Notes under the pieces: model-generated | Seen by the model: the letters and a program-made list of their open reading frames with translations, nothing else | Told to the model about the DNA's origin: nothing | The model's database searches: none | Assembly (NCBI RefSeq): GCF_008297975.1 | Contig: NZ_VLNY01000005.1 | Location: 62,001-126,000 of the forward strand | Length of the DNA stretch: 64,000 nucleotides | Reading direction: 5' to 3' | Source: Antrihabitans cavernicola | Lineage (GTDB): Bacteria > Actinomycetota > Actinomycetes > Mycobacteriales > Mycobacteriaceae | Shown: positions 14,289 through 23,681 of the stretch, in pieces | How positions within the stretch are numbered: position 1 is the first letter of the stretch | Layout of the letters: the number at the start of each line of letters is the position of its first letter | Program-made: the position numbers and the translations under genes

Positions 14289-17200
14289 CACCCCGACTCG
14301 GCTGTGACTGCGTACCGATCTCGTTGTTCCGCAGCGAAGTTGGCCACTCCGGCATGCGTGACCACGACGCCCTTCGGCAGGCCGGTGGTGCCGGAGGTGT
14401 AAATCAGGTACGCAGGTTGGTCGATGCGCTGCGGGGCAGTCAGTTCGCTCGAATCGATCGCGTCCGGCGAGTGGCTCTCGGCGTGCGGTGCGTCCAGTTC
14501 CAGCCACGGCACCGTCGCGGGAAGCGCGTCGCGATGCCGAGTGAGCGTCAGCCCCACCACGCAGCCGGAATCGGCGAGCATATGCGCGATTCGATCGGCC
14601 GGATAGCTCGGGTCGACCGGCAGGAAGGCGGCGCCCGTCTTGGCGATCGCCCACAGTGCGACCGTCGAATCGATCGAACGCTCGATCGCGAACGCCGCGT
14701 AGGTCTCAGGGCCGACACCACGAGAAACGAGTTCTCGCGCAATTCGATTCGACCGGCGATCGAGGTCGCGGTAGGTCACCGACAGGCCTTCGTACCTCAG
14801 CGCAACGCCGTCCGGATTCGACGCGACAGCGGCGGCCAACAACTCGGACAGCAACACCCGCTCGGCACTCGCGGGACCTGAGACACGCAGCAGCGCAGAG
14901 CGTTCGACCTCACTCATCAATTCGATGTCGCCGACCACGCAAGCCGGGTCGGTGGCGAACGCACCGAGAATGCGCTCCAGTTGCCGCCCGAACGCCTCGA
15001 TGGCTACCCGGTCGAAAAGGTCCGGCAGATAACGCAGATGAAGTTGGACGCCGTTGTCGACCGTCGTGACCAACGTGAGCGGGTAGTGCGTGGCACCGTC
15101 CATCTGCACATCGGTGATAGCCATGCCATCGATCGTCGCAGCGTGCTCGGCTAGCGCGGCGCGGTCGACAGGATACGACTCGAACACCGTCAGGGTGTCG
15201 AAGGCGATTTCGGATGACGTAGCGGCGACGATGTCGGGCAACGCCACGTAGTGATGGTCGAGAAGAGCGGCCTGCTCACGTTGGACGCGCCGCAGCAGGC
15301 CTTCGATGGTTTCGGTTGCGTCCAGTCGGATCCGGACCGGAAGGGTGTTGATGAATAGTCCGACCATGGACTCGACACCGTCGAGCGATGCCGGCCGACC
15401 GGACACAGTCGAGCCGAAGACCACGTCGTCGCGGGCGAGCAACCGGCCCAACAGAATTCCCCACGCACTCTGAACAATCGTGTTGAGCGTGACGCCCCAC
15501 TGCGCGGCGCGTGCGGACAACAAATCGGAGACGTCGGCGGCGAGGTCGATGATGACGCTGTCGCCGAGGTCGCCGAGTTCCCGCTTCGGATCGGCAGCCG
15601 CCAGCAGCGTCGGTTCCGCACCCCGCAGCGCGTCCGCCCAGACGCGGGTCGAGTTGTCGCGGTCCTGGTGATCGAGCCATGCCAGGTAAGAGCGGTACGG
15701 CCGAACGTGGGGCAATACCGACGGATCGCCCTGCGTCGCATAGAGAGTCAGCAGGTCTTGGAGCAGCAGCGGCATCGACCAACCGTCGAGCAGGATGTGA
15801 TGGTTGGTGACGACGAGCACCGATTCGTCGGTTGTCAGCGACACCAGAGCGAAGCGAATCAAAGGCGGCTGGGTGACGTCGAATCGTGCGGTTCGGTCGT
15901 CCAGCGCGAGCGTCGAGAACGCGCTTTCACGTTGCGCTGGAACGAGATCGGACAGGTCGACATCGCGCCACGGAACTGCGACAGAATCGACGATCACCTG
16001 AACCGGCGTTCCGTCGGCAGCGGTCACGAATGCTGCGCGGAGAGCGGGATGTCGGTCCAGGACGCCCTGCGCGGCGGCACGCAGCCGCGGCCCGTCGACG
16101 GCACCCTTCAGCTGGACTGCGACCTGGATGGAGTAGGCGTCGATCGAGGTTTCGGCCAGCATCGCGTGAAACAGCAAGCCGGCCTGCAACGGGGCCAGCG
16201 GCCACACGTCCGCGATGGCGGGATACCGGTCTTCGAACTGCCCGACGTCGAAGGTTCTCGAAAGATTCTCCGGCACAGGCAGATCGGCTTCCGCGAGGAC
16301 CGCAGCCTTCAGTAGCTCGGCAACGGTCTTGCACTCGAACACGTCTTGCGGCGTGAAAACCAGTCCGCGGGCCTTGGCGCGCGAGACCAGCTGGATGGAC
16401 ACGATGGAATCGCCGCCGAGAGCGAAGAACGAGTCGTCGAGCCCGACCCGGTCGACGCCGAGCAGGTCCGCGAAAACGTCGGCGAGCAGATGTTCGTTGT
16501 CGGTCTCGGCCGCCCGGAACGGGGCAGCGCTGGCGAAGACCGGCACTGGCAATGCTTTTCGGTCTACCTTCCCGTTCGGCGTGAGCGGCATCTCGTCGAG
16601 CGGCACGATCAGGTCGGGGACCATGTAGGACGGCAGGATCGCCTCGGCTGCCAGCAGCAGGGCAGCCTGCTCGATCGTGGCATCATCGGCACCGACGACA
16701 TAGGCGACGAGATGTTGCCGACCTTCGGTGTCGGATTGCACGACCACAGCGGCCTGCGCCACCGCGTCGTCGGCAAGCATGGTGCGTTCGATCTCGCCGA
16801 GCTCGATGCGCTGGCCACGCACCTTGACCTGAAAGTCGCTGCGCCCCAGGTATTCCAGCTCTCCGTCGGCGTTCTGCCGCACCAGGTCGCCGGTGCGATA
16901 CAAGCGCGAGCCTGCGGCGAACGGGTTGGCGACGAAGCGTTCTGCGGTCAATCCCGCTCGGCCCTGGTACCCGCGGGCAAGTTGCGGCCCGCCGAGGTAC
17001 AGCTCCCCCACGACGCCTGTCGGCGTCGGCCGGAGTCGCCTGTCCAGCACCAGTCCGATAACGCCAGGTATGGGTGCGCCGATGGTGATCGGCGCATCGA
17101 CGTCGATCGGGTTGCTGCGGGTGGCGAGAATGGTGGCTTCGGTCGGACCGTAGCCGTTGAAGAAGCAGCGATCGCGCGACCAGTTGGCGACCAGGTCCGG

Positions 17201-18097
17201 CCCGAAGGTGTCGCCGACGACGATCACGACGGTGAGATCTGGCAGGTCGTCGGGCGGCACCGTGGACAATGCACCCGGGGTGATGAGCATGTGGCTCACC
17301 TTTTCGGCTGCGAGCAGCTCGGCCAGCGCGTCGCCGCCGCCGACCGTCGCAGGTGCGATCACCAGCGCGGCACCGGATGTGAAGGCGAGCAGCATTTCCA
17401 GGACCGACACGTCGAACGTCGGCGAGCACACGTGCAGCACCCGTGAGGTTGCGGTGATCCGGTAGTGCGCGAGTTCGGCGGCGACCAAGCCCGAGAGGCC
17501 TGCGTGCGAGACGATGACGCCCTTAGGTCGGCCGGTGGAGCCGGAGGTGTAGATGACGTAGGCGGGGTCGTCGACACGGGCGGGTCGTAGGCGGTCGTGA
17601 TTGGAGATCGGATGGTCGCTCGCCGCATCGATGCGTGCGGCGTCTGCGACGTCGTCGAGCACCAACCAGGTGGGACCCGTCGGCAGCACTGCTCGATGTG
17701 CGCCGACGGTGATGCCGAGGTCGATCGCCGAGTCGTCGATCAGGTACTCGATCCGCGACACAGGCGCTTGCGGGTCGACGGGAACGAAGGCCGCGCCGGT
17801 CTTGGCGATGGCCCACACGGCGACGATCGATTCGACGGACCGAGTGATCGCGACAACGACAATGGTCCCCGGGCCGGCACCGTGTTCGATCAGAATGCGC
17901 GCCAGCCGCGACGAACGCTGGTCGATGTCGCCGTAGGTATAGCTCTGCCCGTCGAATACGACGGCATCGCGATCGTGTGCGGATTCGACCGCAGCGATCA
18001 GCAACTGCGGAAGCGTACTGACGCCTCGACGGGTACGACTGCGGTCTCGGGCACCTTTGCGGGGTCGCGGGGTGCGCCGCGGATCTGCGTTACTCAT
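14288..18097 (-). CDS. Non-ribosomal peptide synthetase, start: A1-T1-C2-A2 (broken)
   Basis: This is the N-terminal 1269 residues of the giant NRPS. A short Arg-rich leader (about 28 residues) is followed directly by A1 ([38 protein letters not shown]), then T1 with the phosphopantetheine Ser at about residue 564 (LGGDSI). C2 follows with HHILLDGWS at about residues 766-774, then the first part of A2 ([11 protein letters not shown]). No condensation domain precedes A1, so this looks like an initiation module that loads a free amino acid. The frame stops at 14288-14290 inside A2, just after RYAVTAES, where the homologous modules continue with a FASPSFDAS-like stretch. That stretch is present in another frame immediately downstream, so the stop comes from a frameshift at a run of four G and not from a natural end. 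The start lies about 150 bp after the EspG-like gene on the same strand, with only a weak AGGA before the ATG. No MbtH-like gene is seen in the window. Confidence 0.93.
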   Translation of the reverse strand: MSNADPRRTPRPRKGARDRSRTRRGVSTLPQLLIAAVESAHDRDAVVFDGQSYTYGDIDQRSSRLARILIEHGAGPGTIVVVAITRSVESIVAVWAIAKTGAAFVPVDPQAPVSRIEYLIDDSAIDLGITVGAHRAVLPTGPTWLVLDDVADAARIDAASDHPISNHDRLRPARVDDPAYVIYTSGSTGRPKGVIVSHAGLSGLVAAELAHYRITATSRVLHVCSPTFDVSVLEMLLAFTSGAALVIAPATVGGGDALAELLAAEKVSHMLITPGALSTVPPDDLPDLTVVIVVGDTFGPDLVANWSRDRCFFNGYGPTEATILATRSNPIDVDAPITIGAPIPGVIGLVLDRRLRPTPTGVVGELYLGGPQLARGYQGRAGLTAERFVANPFAAGSRLYRTGDLVRQNADGELEYLGRSDFQVKVRGQRIELGEIERTMLADDAVAQAAVVVQSDTEGRQHLVAYVVGADDATIEQAALLLAAEAILPSYMVPDLIVPLDEMPLTPNGKVDRKALPVPVFASAAPFRAAETDNEHLLADVFADLLGVDRVGLDDSFFALGGDSIVSIQLVSRAKARGLVFTPQDVFECKTVAELLKAAVLAEADLPVPENLSRTFDVGQFEDRYPAIADVWPLAPLQAGLLFHAMLAETSIDAYSIQVAVQLKGAVDGPRLRAAAQGVLDRHPALRAAFVTAADGTPVQVIVDSVAVPWRDVDLSDLVPAQRESAFSTLALDDRTARFDVTQPPLIRFALVSLTTDESVLVVTNHHILLDGWSMPLLLQDLLTLYATQGDPSVLPHVRPYRSYLAWLDHQDRDNSTRVWADALRGAEPTLLAAADPKRELGDLGDSVIIDLAADVSDLLSARAAQWGVTLNTIVQSAWGILLGRLLARDDVVFGSTVSGRPASLDGVESMVGLFINTLPVRIRLDATETIEGLLRRVQREQAALLDHHYVALPDIVAATSSEIAFDTLTVFESYPVDRAALAEHAATIDGMAITDVQMDGATHYPLTLVTTVDNGVQLHLRYLPDLFDRVAIEAFGRQLERILGAFATDPACVVGDIELMSEVERSALLRVSGPASAERVLLSELLAAAVASNPDGVALRYEGLSVTYRDLDRRSNRIARELVSRGVGPETYAAFAIERSIDSTVALWAIAKTGAAFLPVDPSYPADRIAHMLADSGCVVGLTLTRHRDALPATVPWLELDAPHAESHSPDAIDSSELTAPQRIDQPAYLIYTSGTTGLPKGVVVTHAGVANFAAEQRDRYAVTAESG

Positions 18098-18247
18098 GTC
18101 CTACTTTTCTCGACCCGACGACCCTGGAAGGGCCACTTCAGCCGTCCAACGGATCGCACCCCATCCGCTGACCGATCAAGATTTCGTCACGGACCCGTCG
18201 CGATCGAATCAAGAGCTTGAGTATGTCAGGAACAGACGTGAGTCACA

Positions 18248-18976
18248 TCACCAGGTCGGGCAAATCGGTCCGCGGGAAATGAGGCGCTGCAGCTCCGTGG
18301 TCATGTCAGACGCACTGACCGGTTTCGCCGTCAGCATTTCGCCGCCACGGGTGAGGTAGCGGCCGTCGTTGTCGAAGTCCATCCAGTGGAAGTCGCGGGT
18401 GGTTTCGGCTGTGCGCACCGCAATGTGCCCGATGCAGGTGCGGCGGCTGTCGAGGAACGCATCCAAGTCGTCGCTGGCTGAGCGGCCGCGGGTACTGCGC
18501 AGAACGGCCGTCGACGGCTCGAGGTCGCGTGTATGAATCGAGAGTCCGCGTCGATTGCCAGCCGACACCGGCGGTAGCGATTCGACGATCCGACTGGCCA
18601 TGGTTCGCGAACCGCACAGGCTCAGCAGGACGTCGCCGCCGCGGTCGTGATCGCGACCCGGCTCTTGGACGGCGACGGCTCCGATGTCTCGCTGGATGCC
18701 GGCATGCATGCGAATCTTGCGGTCCTGGTCGACGCCGGCGAAGCCACACACCTCGACGCTCACCTCAGGACTTGCGAGGGCGAACAGTGCGCGGTGCAGC
18801 ATGCGGTCGAGTTGTGGACGAATCGCCGCCGCAGCTGCCAAGCGTTGCCGGGTGTAGTCGTCGCGAGTGGATACATCTGGTCGAAACTGCAGCGGGTAAG
18901 GCAGCTCCTCGCGGCCTGCCAACTGCCAGAGCAATGCGAACTCCAGCGCGGAGAACCGCCAGGTGCCGGTGGTCAC
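18248..18976 (-). CDS. EspG-like ESX secretion-associated protein
   Basis: A 242-residue protein whose N-terminus (Trp-rich, then LEFALLWQLAGREELPYPL) and length fit the ESX-1 EspG family. These are cytosolic chaperones that bind PPE-type substrates and keep them soluble for type VII secretion. The start is a GTG that overlaps the stop of the preceding PPE-like gene (GTGA), so the two are translationally coupled, which supports a chaperone-client relation. No signal peptide or membrane segment is seen. No ESX core genes (EccB, C, D, E or MycP) are in the window, so the export machine must be encoded elsewhere. The family call is by eye and fairly firm because of the neighbour. Confidence 0.72.
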   Translation of the reverse strand: MTTGTWRFSALEFALLWQLAGREELPYPLQFRPDVSTRDDYTRQRLAAAAAIRPQLDRMLHRALFALASPEVSVEVCGFAGVDQDRKIRMHAGIQRDIGAVAVQEPGRDHDRGGDVLLSLCGSRTMASRIVESLPPVSAGNRRGLSIHTRDLEPSTAVLRSTRGRSASDDLDAFLDSRRTCIGHIAVRTAETTRDFHWMDFDNDGRYLTRGGEMLTAKPVSASDMTTELQRLISRGPICPTW

Positions 18977-20478
18977 CCTTCGATCACCGGCGGTGCGACT
19001 TTGGGCAGATCGCCGATCAGGTTGTTGCCGTTTTCGAGCGTGATCAGGTAGCTCGGCGTCTTGTGTTCGCCGTCCTCGTCGCCTTTGCCGCGGCCGCCGG
19101 GCGGGAACATGCCGCCCATTCCGCCTGCGCCTGGGGCGCCGGGGCGAGATGTGCCGCTAGGTTCCGTTCTTGGCATTGAACTGCTCGTCGGTAGGCCTTC
19201 CAGGCTGCGGCCGCTTGGGTCTGCGTAGGAGTCGCGGGTCGGGCGGGTGTTTCCGCTGTTGTAGCTGCGCGGTTGGTTTTGGCTCTGACTCAGCGGGGAT
19301 GGTGTTGGGAGGTAGGCGCTTGGGTGGGTCGATGGTTGGCCGGTCGTTTTGAATCCTGTCGAGTCCGTACCGCCAGCGGTGGTGCCGACCGAATTCGTCG
19401 CGGCTGGATGCGCGCCGTTGGTTCCGATTACTGGGTCGCTGCTCTGCGCGGCATTCGTCGGGATGGTGCTGGACTCGCTGCCTCGACCGTTGTCGAGCAT
19501 CGATGCGGGCGACGTCGTCGCGCGTCCAGACTCGAGCTGTTGCGCTGTGGTGCGCCGCGGGTCGCGAAAGGCTGCGGCCTCGACGTCGTTCGGTTTGCGT
19601 TCTGTGCCAATGTCTTCGGAGCCCGGGGCGTCGCCTCCGTAACTGCCGATCCATCGATCGAAGAAGGTGCCGTCTGGCTCACTACGTGGTGCAGATCCAA
19701 CACCAACAGTCGGCTGAGCGTACGGCGCCGACGTGCCCGCCGAAGCTCGACGGATCGGGTTGTGTGGCGGCGGCAGGATTGGCACGCCGGTATCGGAATC
19801 TCTGACCGCCGGTGCATAGATGGTTTGCAGGACGCGGACGGTCTCGGCGTGTGCGGCGTCCCTTTCGCGTTGCATCTTGTGCCAGGTGGGGCCGGGCGCG
19901 AAGCTGATCACCTTGTCCAGTAACGAGAATTGCGGGACGTCGGGAACATTGTCCTTGGTGGTCATCAGCCCGTAGTTGAGCGCTTGCACCTTCGCCGCCA
20001 AAAGCCCAGTGGCCTGGGTGAGTTGGTGCGATTGCTCGACGTAGTCGGTGATCCCTTTGGCGGCAACGGCTGCGGCGTCGCCTTCCCATTTCGCTTGGAT
20101 GGCATTAAGGATGCGGGGTCGGAAGGCTGCGAGGTGTTCGTCGGCTCGTTTGCTGATCGCAATCCACGTGTCCTTCAGTGCTGCAACTTTTTCTGGATCG
20201 ATCCGATCGACCCGCTCTTTGAGTTCTTCATGACTCCTGTCTGCGAACAGTTCCTCGGTATGGACCGAGGGCGGCTGGAACTGCCCCGCAAAATCGTGGA
20301 AGTTCGCAAGCGCCAGTCGCCTTACGCCCGCCACGACCTGTTCGGTCTGCGCCCGCTGGGAGCGCAGCATGTATTCGTCGGGTCCGATCTCGCGCCCGTT
20401 CAGGAAATCTCGTGCGCGGGATAGGAGCGTGTCGATGCCGTGTTGCATGGACTGCAGTTCGACGATTCCGGGCTCCAT
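18973..20478 (-). CDS. PPE/EspB-like ESX substrate with disordered C-terminal half
   Basis: A 501-residue protein. The first 240 residues are charged, helix-forming and contain a WxG turn (KWEGDAAA), as in PPE and EspB-type substrates. Residues from about 240 to 470 are rich in Ser, Thr, Pro, Gly and Asn and look disordered, with a glycine-rich patch (GAGGMGGMFPPGGRGKG). A short conserved-looking tail follows (SYLITLENGNNLIGDLP). It lies between a small helical partner gene and an EspG-like chaperone gene, with a 3-bp gap upstream and a 4-bp overlap downstream. It is probably exported by an ESX system and acts at or beyond the cell envelope. Function unknown. It has no classical PE-PPE motif at the very N-terminus, so it is a PPE-like relative and not a mycobacterial PPE. 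Confidence 0.6.
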   Translation of the reverse strand: MEPGIVELQSMQHGIDTLLSRARDFLNGREIGPDEYMLRSQRAQTEQVVAGVRRLALANFHDFAGQFQPPSVHTEELFADRSHEELKERVDRIDPEKVAALKDTWIAISKRADEHLAAFRPRILNAIQAKWEGDAAAVAAKGITDYVEQSHQLTQATGLLAAKVQALNYGLMTTKDNVPDVPQFSLLDKVISFAPGPTWHKMQRERDAAHAETVRVLQTIYAPAVRDSDTGVPILPPPHNPIRRASAGTSAPYAQPTVGVGSAPRSEPDGTFFDRWIGSYGGDAPGSEDIGTERKPNDVEAAAFRDPRRTTAQQLESGRATTSPASMLDNGRGSESSTIPTNAAQSSDPVIGTNGAHPAATNSVGTTAGGTDSTGFKTTGQPSTHPSAYLPTPSPLSQSQNQPRSYNSGNTRPTRDSYADPSGRSLEGLPTSSSMPRTEPSGTSRPGAPGAGGMGGMFPPGGRGKGDEDGEHKTPSYLITLENGNNLIGDLPKVAPPVIEG

Positions 20479-20481
20479 CCG

Positions 20482-20865
20482 TCACACCGACTTGGCCGAA
20501 AGCGATTGTGCGTTAGCAAAATCCAGAGAAGTCATCGCTTGCACGGATGCGGCGATCGTGTCGCGCATGAGGCACACGACGTCTTTGTGTTGGCGGAGGA
20601 TCTGGTCTATCGAATCGGTGCCGCCGGCACCTTTCTTGCCGAACATTGCGGCGAGTTCATGGCCGGAGTCGAATCCGCCCATGCCGTCGACACGTTGCAC
20701 CATCGTGCCCAGGTTCTCGATGTCTTCGAGGCCGAGAAGCAGATCGTCACAGGCAGCAAGGCAATCGCGTGCCACCGAGGGGTCCAAGAACAACCGGCCG
20801 CTCCGAGCTTCGGCGGCCAAATGCTGCCATTGCGACTCGCCGTAGTGCGTCGTCGAACCCGCCAT
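20482..20865 (-). CDS. Small helical ESX-associated protein, unknown function
   Basis: A protein of about 127 residues, mostly predicted helix, with no membrane segment and no clear family. The ATG at 20865 is preferred over the longer frame beginning at 20901 because a GGGAGG ribosome-binding site stands about 11 bases before it. It contains a CLAACDDLLLGL helix and a Gly-rich loop (DGMGGFDSG). Its place directly before the PPE-like gene, with a 3-bp gap, suggests it is the PE-like or ESAT-6-like partner of that protein, but I see no YxxxD/E export motif near its C-terminus. Function otherwise unknown. Confidence 0.6.
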   Translation of the reverse strand: MAGSTTHYGESQWQHLAAEARSGRLFLDPSVARDCLAACDDLLLGLEDIENLGTMVQRVDGMGGFDSGHELAAMFGKKGAGGTDSIDQILRQHKDVVCLMRDTIAASVQAMTSLDFANAQSLSAKSV

Positions 20866-20937
20866 TGTCCCCGTCCTCCCACAGACTTTGTCCTCGATCA
20901 CTTGGACGCGGCGGGAGGCGAAACGGTTCCGTGGGTT

Positions 20938-21753
20938 TCAGAAGGTGGAGGTGCGCACCCGTTCCAGTGGTGCCGCGGTTCCCAGTTCTGCGCGAGCATC
21001 TGGGTTGTTCGCATAGAACGTCACGAGGTGGTAGAGCACGATGGGGTCGACGTCGAACTTCCTGCAGTCCAACTGGATCATCGGAACTGGAGGCAAACGG
21101 TCGATCCGCCACAACCTCGTCGTATTGCGCCGCTCCCACTTGGCATTCGAGTATCCGATGACCAGAACAACCCGAGAATCATGGAAGGCCGCCGTGCCCC
21201 CTGCGACCGACTCCCACGGTAGATACGACTCGAAGCTCCAACCGCGCTGGCGAATCCCTTTGGGCGACAACACCACAACTCCCCTTTTGAGCCGACCTGA
21301 TACGAGATCCACCGAGAACGTGGCGAGGTAGATACCAAACACCCCTGGAATGATCGCGCCGCCAGATCCGCTTCCGCCACCTGTAGCCAGGAATATCTCG
21401 ACGGCACCACCAAGGCAGAAGATCGTGATCACGACAATGATCAGCACCAGGACTCCTGAGATTGGCAGCGAGTACCTGATCACAGTTCCATCGGTAGAGG
21501 TGTGGATATCGTCGATGCTGGTCGGCGTTCGAATCGAGTAGAGGTAAGCGAATACTGCAGTCGAAAACATGAAGAATGCAAACAAGAGTCCGTAGCGTCC
21601 CGCGGCAGGCATACCGTTGGCCCAACCGACTATCGCCACGAACACCGCGATCAAACCGAATGCTAAGACGCCAACAATCGAACTGATCGGCCTAGCCGTT
21701 GATGGGTTGGGTGGCCACTCAGTCGGCGGCCGTAGGTTTTCAGAAAATTGCAT
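20938..21753 (-). CDS. Four-TM membrane protein with C-terminal PH-like region (paralogue A)
   Basis: A protein of about 271 residues from the ATG at 21753, which lies 14 bases inside the end of the upstream WXG effector gene and has AAGGA before it; the longer frame to 21882 would run deeper into that gene. Two hydrophobic hairpins (around residues 25-75 and 95-150) are followed by a soluble part resembling a PH-like beta fold (VVVLSPKGIRQRGWSFESYLPWESV). The C-terminus carries YANNPDARAELG. The protein encoded at 24979-25842 shares this layout and the NPDAR segment, so the two are paralogues, each placed at the end of a type VII substrate cassette. A role in immunity to, or tethering of, the linked effector is an inference. 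Confidence 0.65.
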   Translation of the reverse strand: MQFSENLRPPTEWPPNPSTARPISSIVGVLAFGLIAVFVAIVGWANGMPAAGRYGLLFAFFMFSTAVFAYLYSIRTPTSIDDIHTSTDGTVIRYSLPISGVLVLIIVVITIFCLGGAVEIFLATGGGSGSGGAIIPGVFGIYLATFSVDLVSGRLKRGVVVLSPKGIRQRGWSFESYLPWESVAGGTAAFHDSRVVLVIGYSNAKWERRNTTRLWRIDRLPPVPMIQLDCRKFDVDPIVLYHLVTFYANNPDARAELGTAAPLERVRTSTF

Positions 21754-22903
21754 CCCACGCATCCTTGGCGAGTCCGCCGACGGCCTTACCAGTGTCCCCG
21801 ACAGCGGAGGCTCCATCAGAAATCGCACCGCCGACGCTGTCGAATCCGTTCTGATACATCGAGTCAACTGCCCCCGAGGCAAACAGCCCCGCTATGGCGC
21901 CCGCCGCTGCTCCTGCTGCTGTGCCCAGGATCGGAACTGGGATTGCCGTCCCAATTATTGCCCCGGCGGCGACCGACGCGCCGAATCCGATTCCGCCTGA
22001 TACGACGGCCTGCTCTACCGGCTTGCCCTGGGAAATGTCGTAGGCGATCCCCGCTAAGGCAAGGCCGCCGCCAATCTTTGAACCGATCTTGGCTGCGCTC
22101 GCCTCCGCCTTCGCAGATGCCGCGGCTGCATCATCAGCGCCGTATCGCAAGTCTCGTGCCAAATCAACATCGCGATAGATGGTTGCGGCAGAGGTGCCGG
22201 GCGGCGCGTTCTTAGCAAGGTCGAGGAACTTCGCACAGTCATCGGCAAGTTGTTCAGACTTCTTCAACAAGGTCGACCAATGGGCCGCGGCGAGCGTGGC
22301 CGCACCACCGTTGACTAGGTCTGAAACGGTGAAGAACCATTTCGACTTGATGTCACCCCAGACATTCTTCAGAGTATCGGTCGCCAGGCGGCCCACAAGC
22401 CGTGCGGCATCAGCACCCGACTGCGCGTCCGCATATGCCTTGACCAGCGCAACATGATTGTTCGAAGCGAGTAAGGCAGCATTGAACGCGCCTACCGCGG
22501 CGGGGGTTGCAACGCTGCCGGTCGGAGGCGCTCCTGGCGATGGAGGGGCTGGGCCTGGTTCTTCGATGATGCCGTTGACGACTGTCAAGCCCGCACCCGA
22601 AGCGTTCACGCGGACCGTTTGCATGTCGGTCTGAGCACGCTCGAGCTCAGCGGCAAATGTGTCGAAATCTTGCGCGCTATCGGTCATTGCAGTGCTCAGT
22701 GCATCTGCCTTCCGTGCGCCGCCGGTCATTCGAGCACCGAATGCGTCGCCTGCAGCGCCGTCCCAGCCTGAGTCTGCGGCATTCCGCGCACTATAGACGT
22801 CGTCGACCGCTGCTGAGACTTTGCTACCGAGCGAGTCCCGCAGCCAATCTGCCGCGCTCCGGACGCTGGCAGGACTCCCGTCGATTCGGGTATCGATGGG
22901 CAT
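21740..22903 (-). CDS. WXG-type secreted effector with C-terminal glycine-zipper region
   Basis: A protein of about 387 residues. The ATG at 22903 is chosen over the one at 22921 because it follows the previous stop by two bases and has GGGAAG upstream. Residues 1-100 form a WXG100-like helical hairpin with the turn DSGWDGAAGDAF. A Pro-rich linker (EEPGPAPPSPGAPP) and a helical middle follow. The last 120 residues contain hydrophobic Gly/Ala repeats (GSKIGGGLALAG, GTAAGAAAGAIAGLFASG) typical of membrane-inserting glycine zippers. This layout is that of type VII-exported polymorphic toxins or pore-forming effectors. It lies between a small YxxxD partner gene and a membrane protein gene that overlaps its 3' end. 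Toxic activity is not shown by any catalytic motif. Confidence 0.65.
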   Translation of the reverse strand: MPIDTRIDGSPASVRSAADWLRDSLGSKVSAAVDDVYSARNAADSGWDGAAGDAFGARMTGGARKADALSTAMTDSAQDFDTFAAELERAQTDMQTVRVNASGAGLTVVNGIIEEPGPAPPSPGAPPTGSVATPAAVGAFNAALLASNNHVALVKAYADAQSGADAARLVGRLATDTLKNVWGDIKSKWFFTVSDLVNGGAATLAAAHWSTLLKKSEQLADDCAKFLDLAKNAPPGTSAATIYRDVDLARDLRYGADDAAAASAKAEASAAKIGSKIGGGLALAGIAYDISQGKPVEQAVVSGGIGFGASVAAGAIIGTAIPVPILGTAAGAAAGAIAGLFASGAVDSMYQNGFDSVGGAISDGASAVGDTGKAVGGLAKDAWDAIF

Positions 22904-22905
22904 CG

Positions 22906-23193
22906 TCAGCGCACTTCCCATTGCGATTTGTTCAGCTTGTCTGCGTTTTCGCCATCTTGGCCTCGGTAACTCGAATTTGCTTCTGCCACAGCACTGCTGG
23001 CAGCCGACAGACTGACGACAAGCTGTCCAGCAGCGTCTGTGAGGTGCGCCAAGATTCCTAGTAAGGCTGGTGTCCCATCTCCGCCGTCGACACCGGATGG
23101 CGCGGAGGAACCGACACTGTCGACATCCATTCCTGCAGCACCAAGCGTCCGCGATATCGAATCCAGTGCCTCATGGTCGACGAAAAGCGTCAT
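22906..23193 (-). CDS. Small WXG100-like partner protein with YxxxD motif
   Basis: A 95-residue protein forming two predicted helices with a Gly-rich turn and a C-terminal YRGQD motif. This matches the general type VII export signal YxxxD/E placed after a helical hairpin. Its ATG overlaps the stop of the preceding gene (ATGA), and its stop is two bases before the effector ATG, so the three are translationally coupled. It most likely pairs with the WXG effector encoded downstream, either as a heterodimer partner supplying the export signal or as a targeting factor. A strict WXG turn is not obvious. Confidence 0.6.
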   Translation of the reverse strand: MTLFVDHEALDSISRTLGAAGMDVDSVGSSAPSGVDGGDGTPALLGILAHLTDAAGQLVVSLSAASSAVAEANSSYRGQDGENADKLNKSQWEVR

Positions 23194-23483
23194 TCCGACC
23201 CGCCTCTACGTTGGTCGTCGGGGATCACCACATCGAGTAGCAGGAGTTGAAATGGGTGAGCCTTCTGCAATTCGTCGAGGGCCTCCGTCGGCATGAGCAC
23301 CCAAGGCTGCTCGTCGCCGCAGCAAGTGTGAAGTCGATCGAGCGCAGAGTACGCGAGCAGTGCAGTTCGCCCGTCGCGTGTTGTACGCATGTCCACACGC
23401 GCTTGAGCGGCATCGTCTACCTGCTCCGCGCATGGCAGATACACGACTGGTGGAAAGTCGACCGGAATCGGCGCTCCTGCCAT
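23190..23483 (-). CDS. SAV_915-like small protein heading the WXG cassette
   Basis: A protein of about 97 residues beginning MAGAPIPVDFPPVVYLPC. The ATG at 23483 has a strong GAGGGGG site just upstream; the longer frame to 23609 has none. The pattern, with a VYLPC strand, an arginine-rich middle (RTTRDGRTALLAYSALDRL) and a closing PEALDEL-like helix, resembles the SseB/SAV_915 family found beside type VII substrates in actinobacteria. It has no signal peptide and is probably cytosolic. It is the first gene of the minus-strand cassette that ends at 20938. The family assignment is from memory and uncertain. Confidence 0.45.
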   Translation of the reverse strand: MAGAPIPVDFPPVVYLPCAEQVDDAAQARVDMRTTRDGRTALLAYSALDRLHTCCGDEQPWVLMPTEALDELQKAHPFQLLLLDVVIPDDQRRGGSE

Positions 23484-23681
23484 CACATCCCCCTCTGATG
23501 TCGGCAATGCCGTCCCCCGACGGCCGCGTTCGGACGAAACGCTACCTGACGGGGTTGGTGTCCGGATTTGCGATTCCCAGAGATCGTTGTGGGTAATGCC
23601 GATCCTCATTCAACGAGTGACCCCAGAACTGAGGGGTCGCGCCGAGTCGAAGCCCTGGGCCGATCCGTCGTCTAATAGGGA

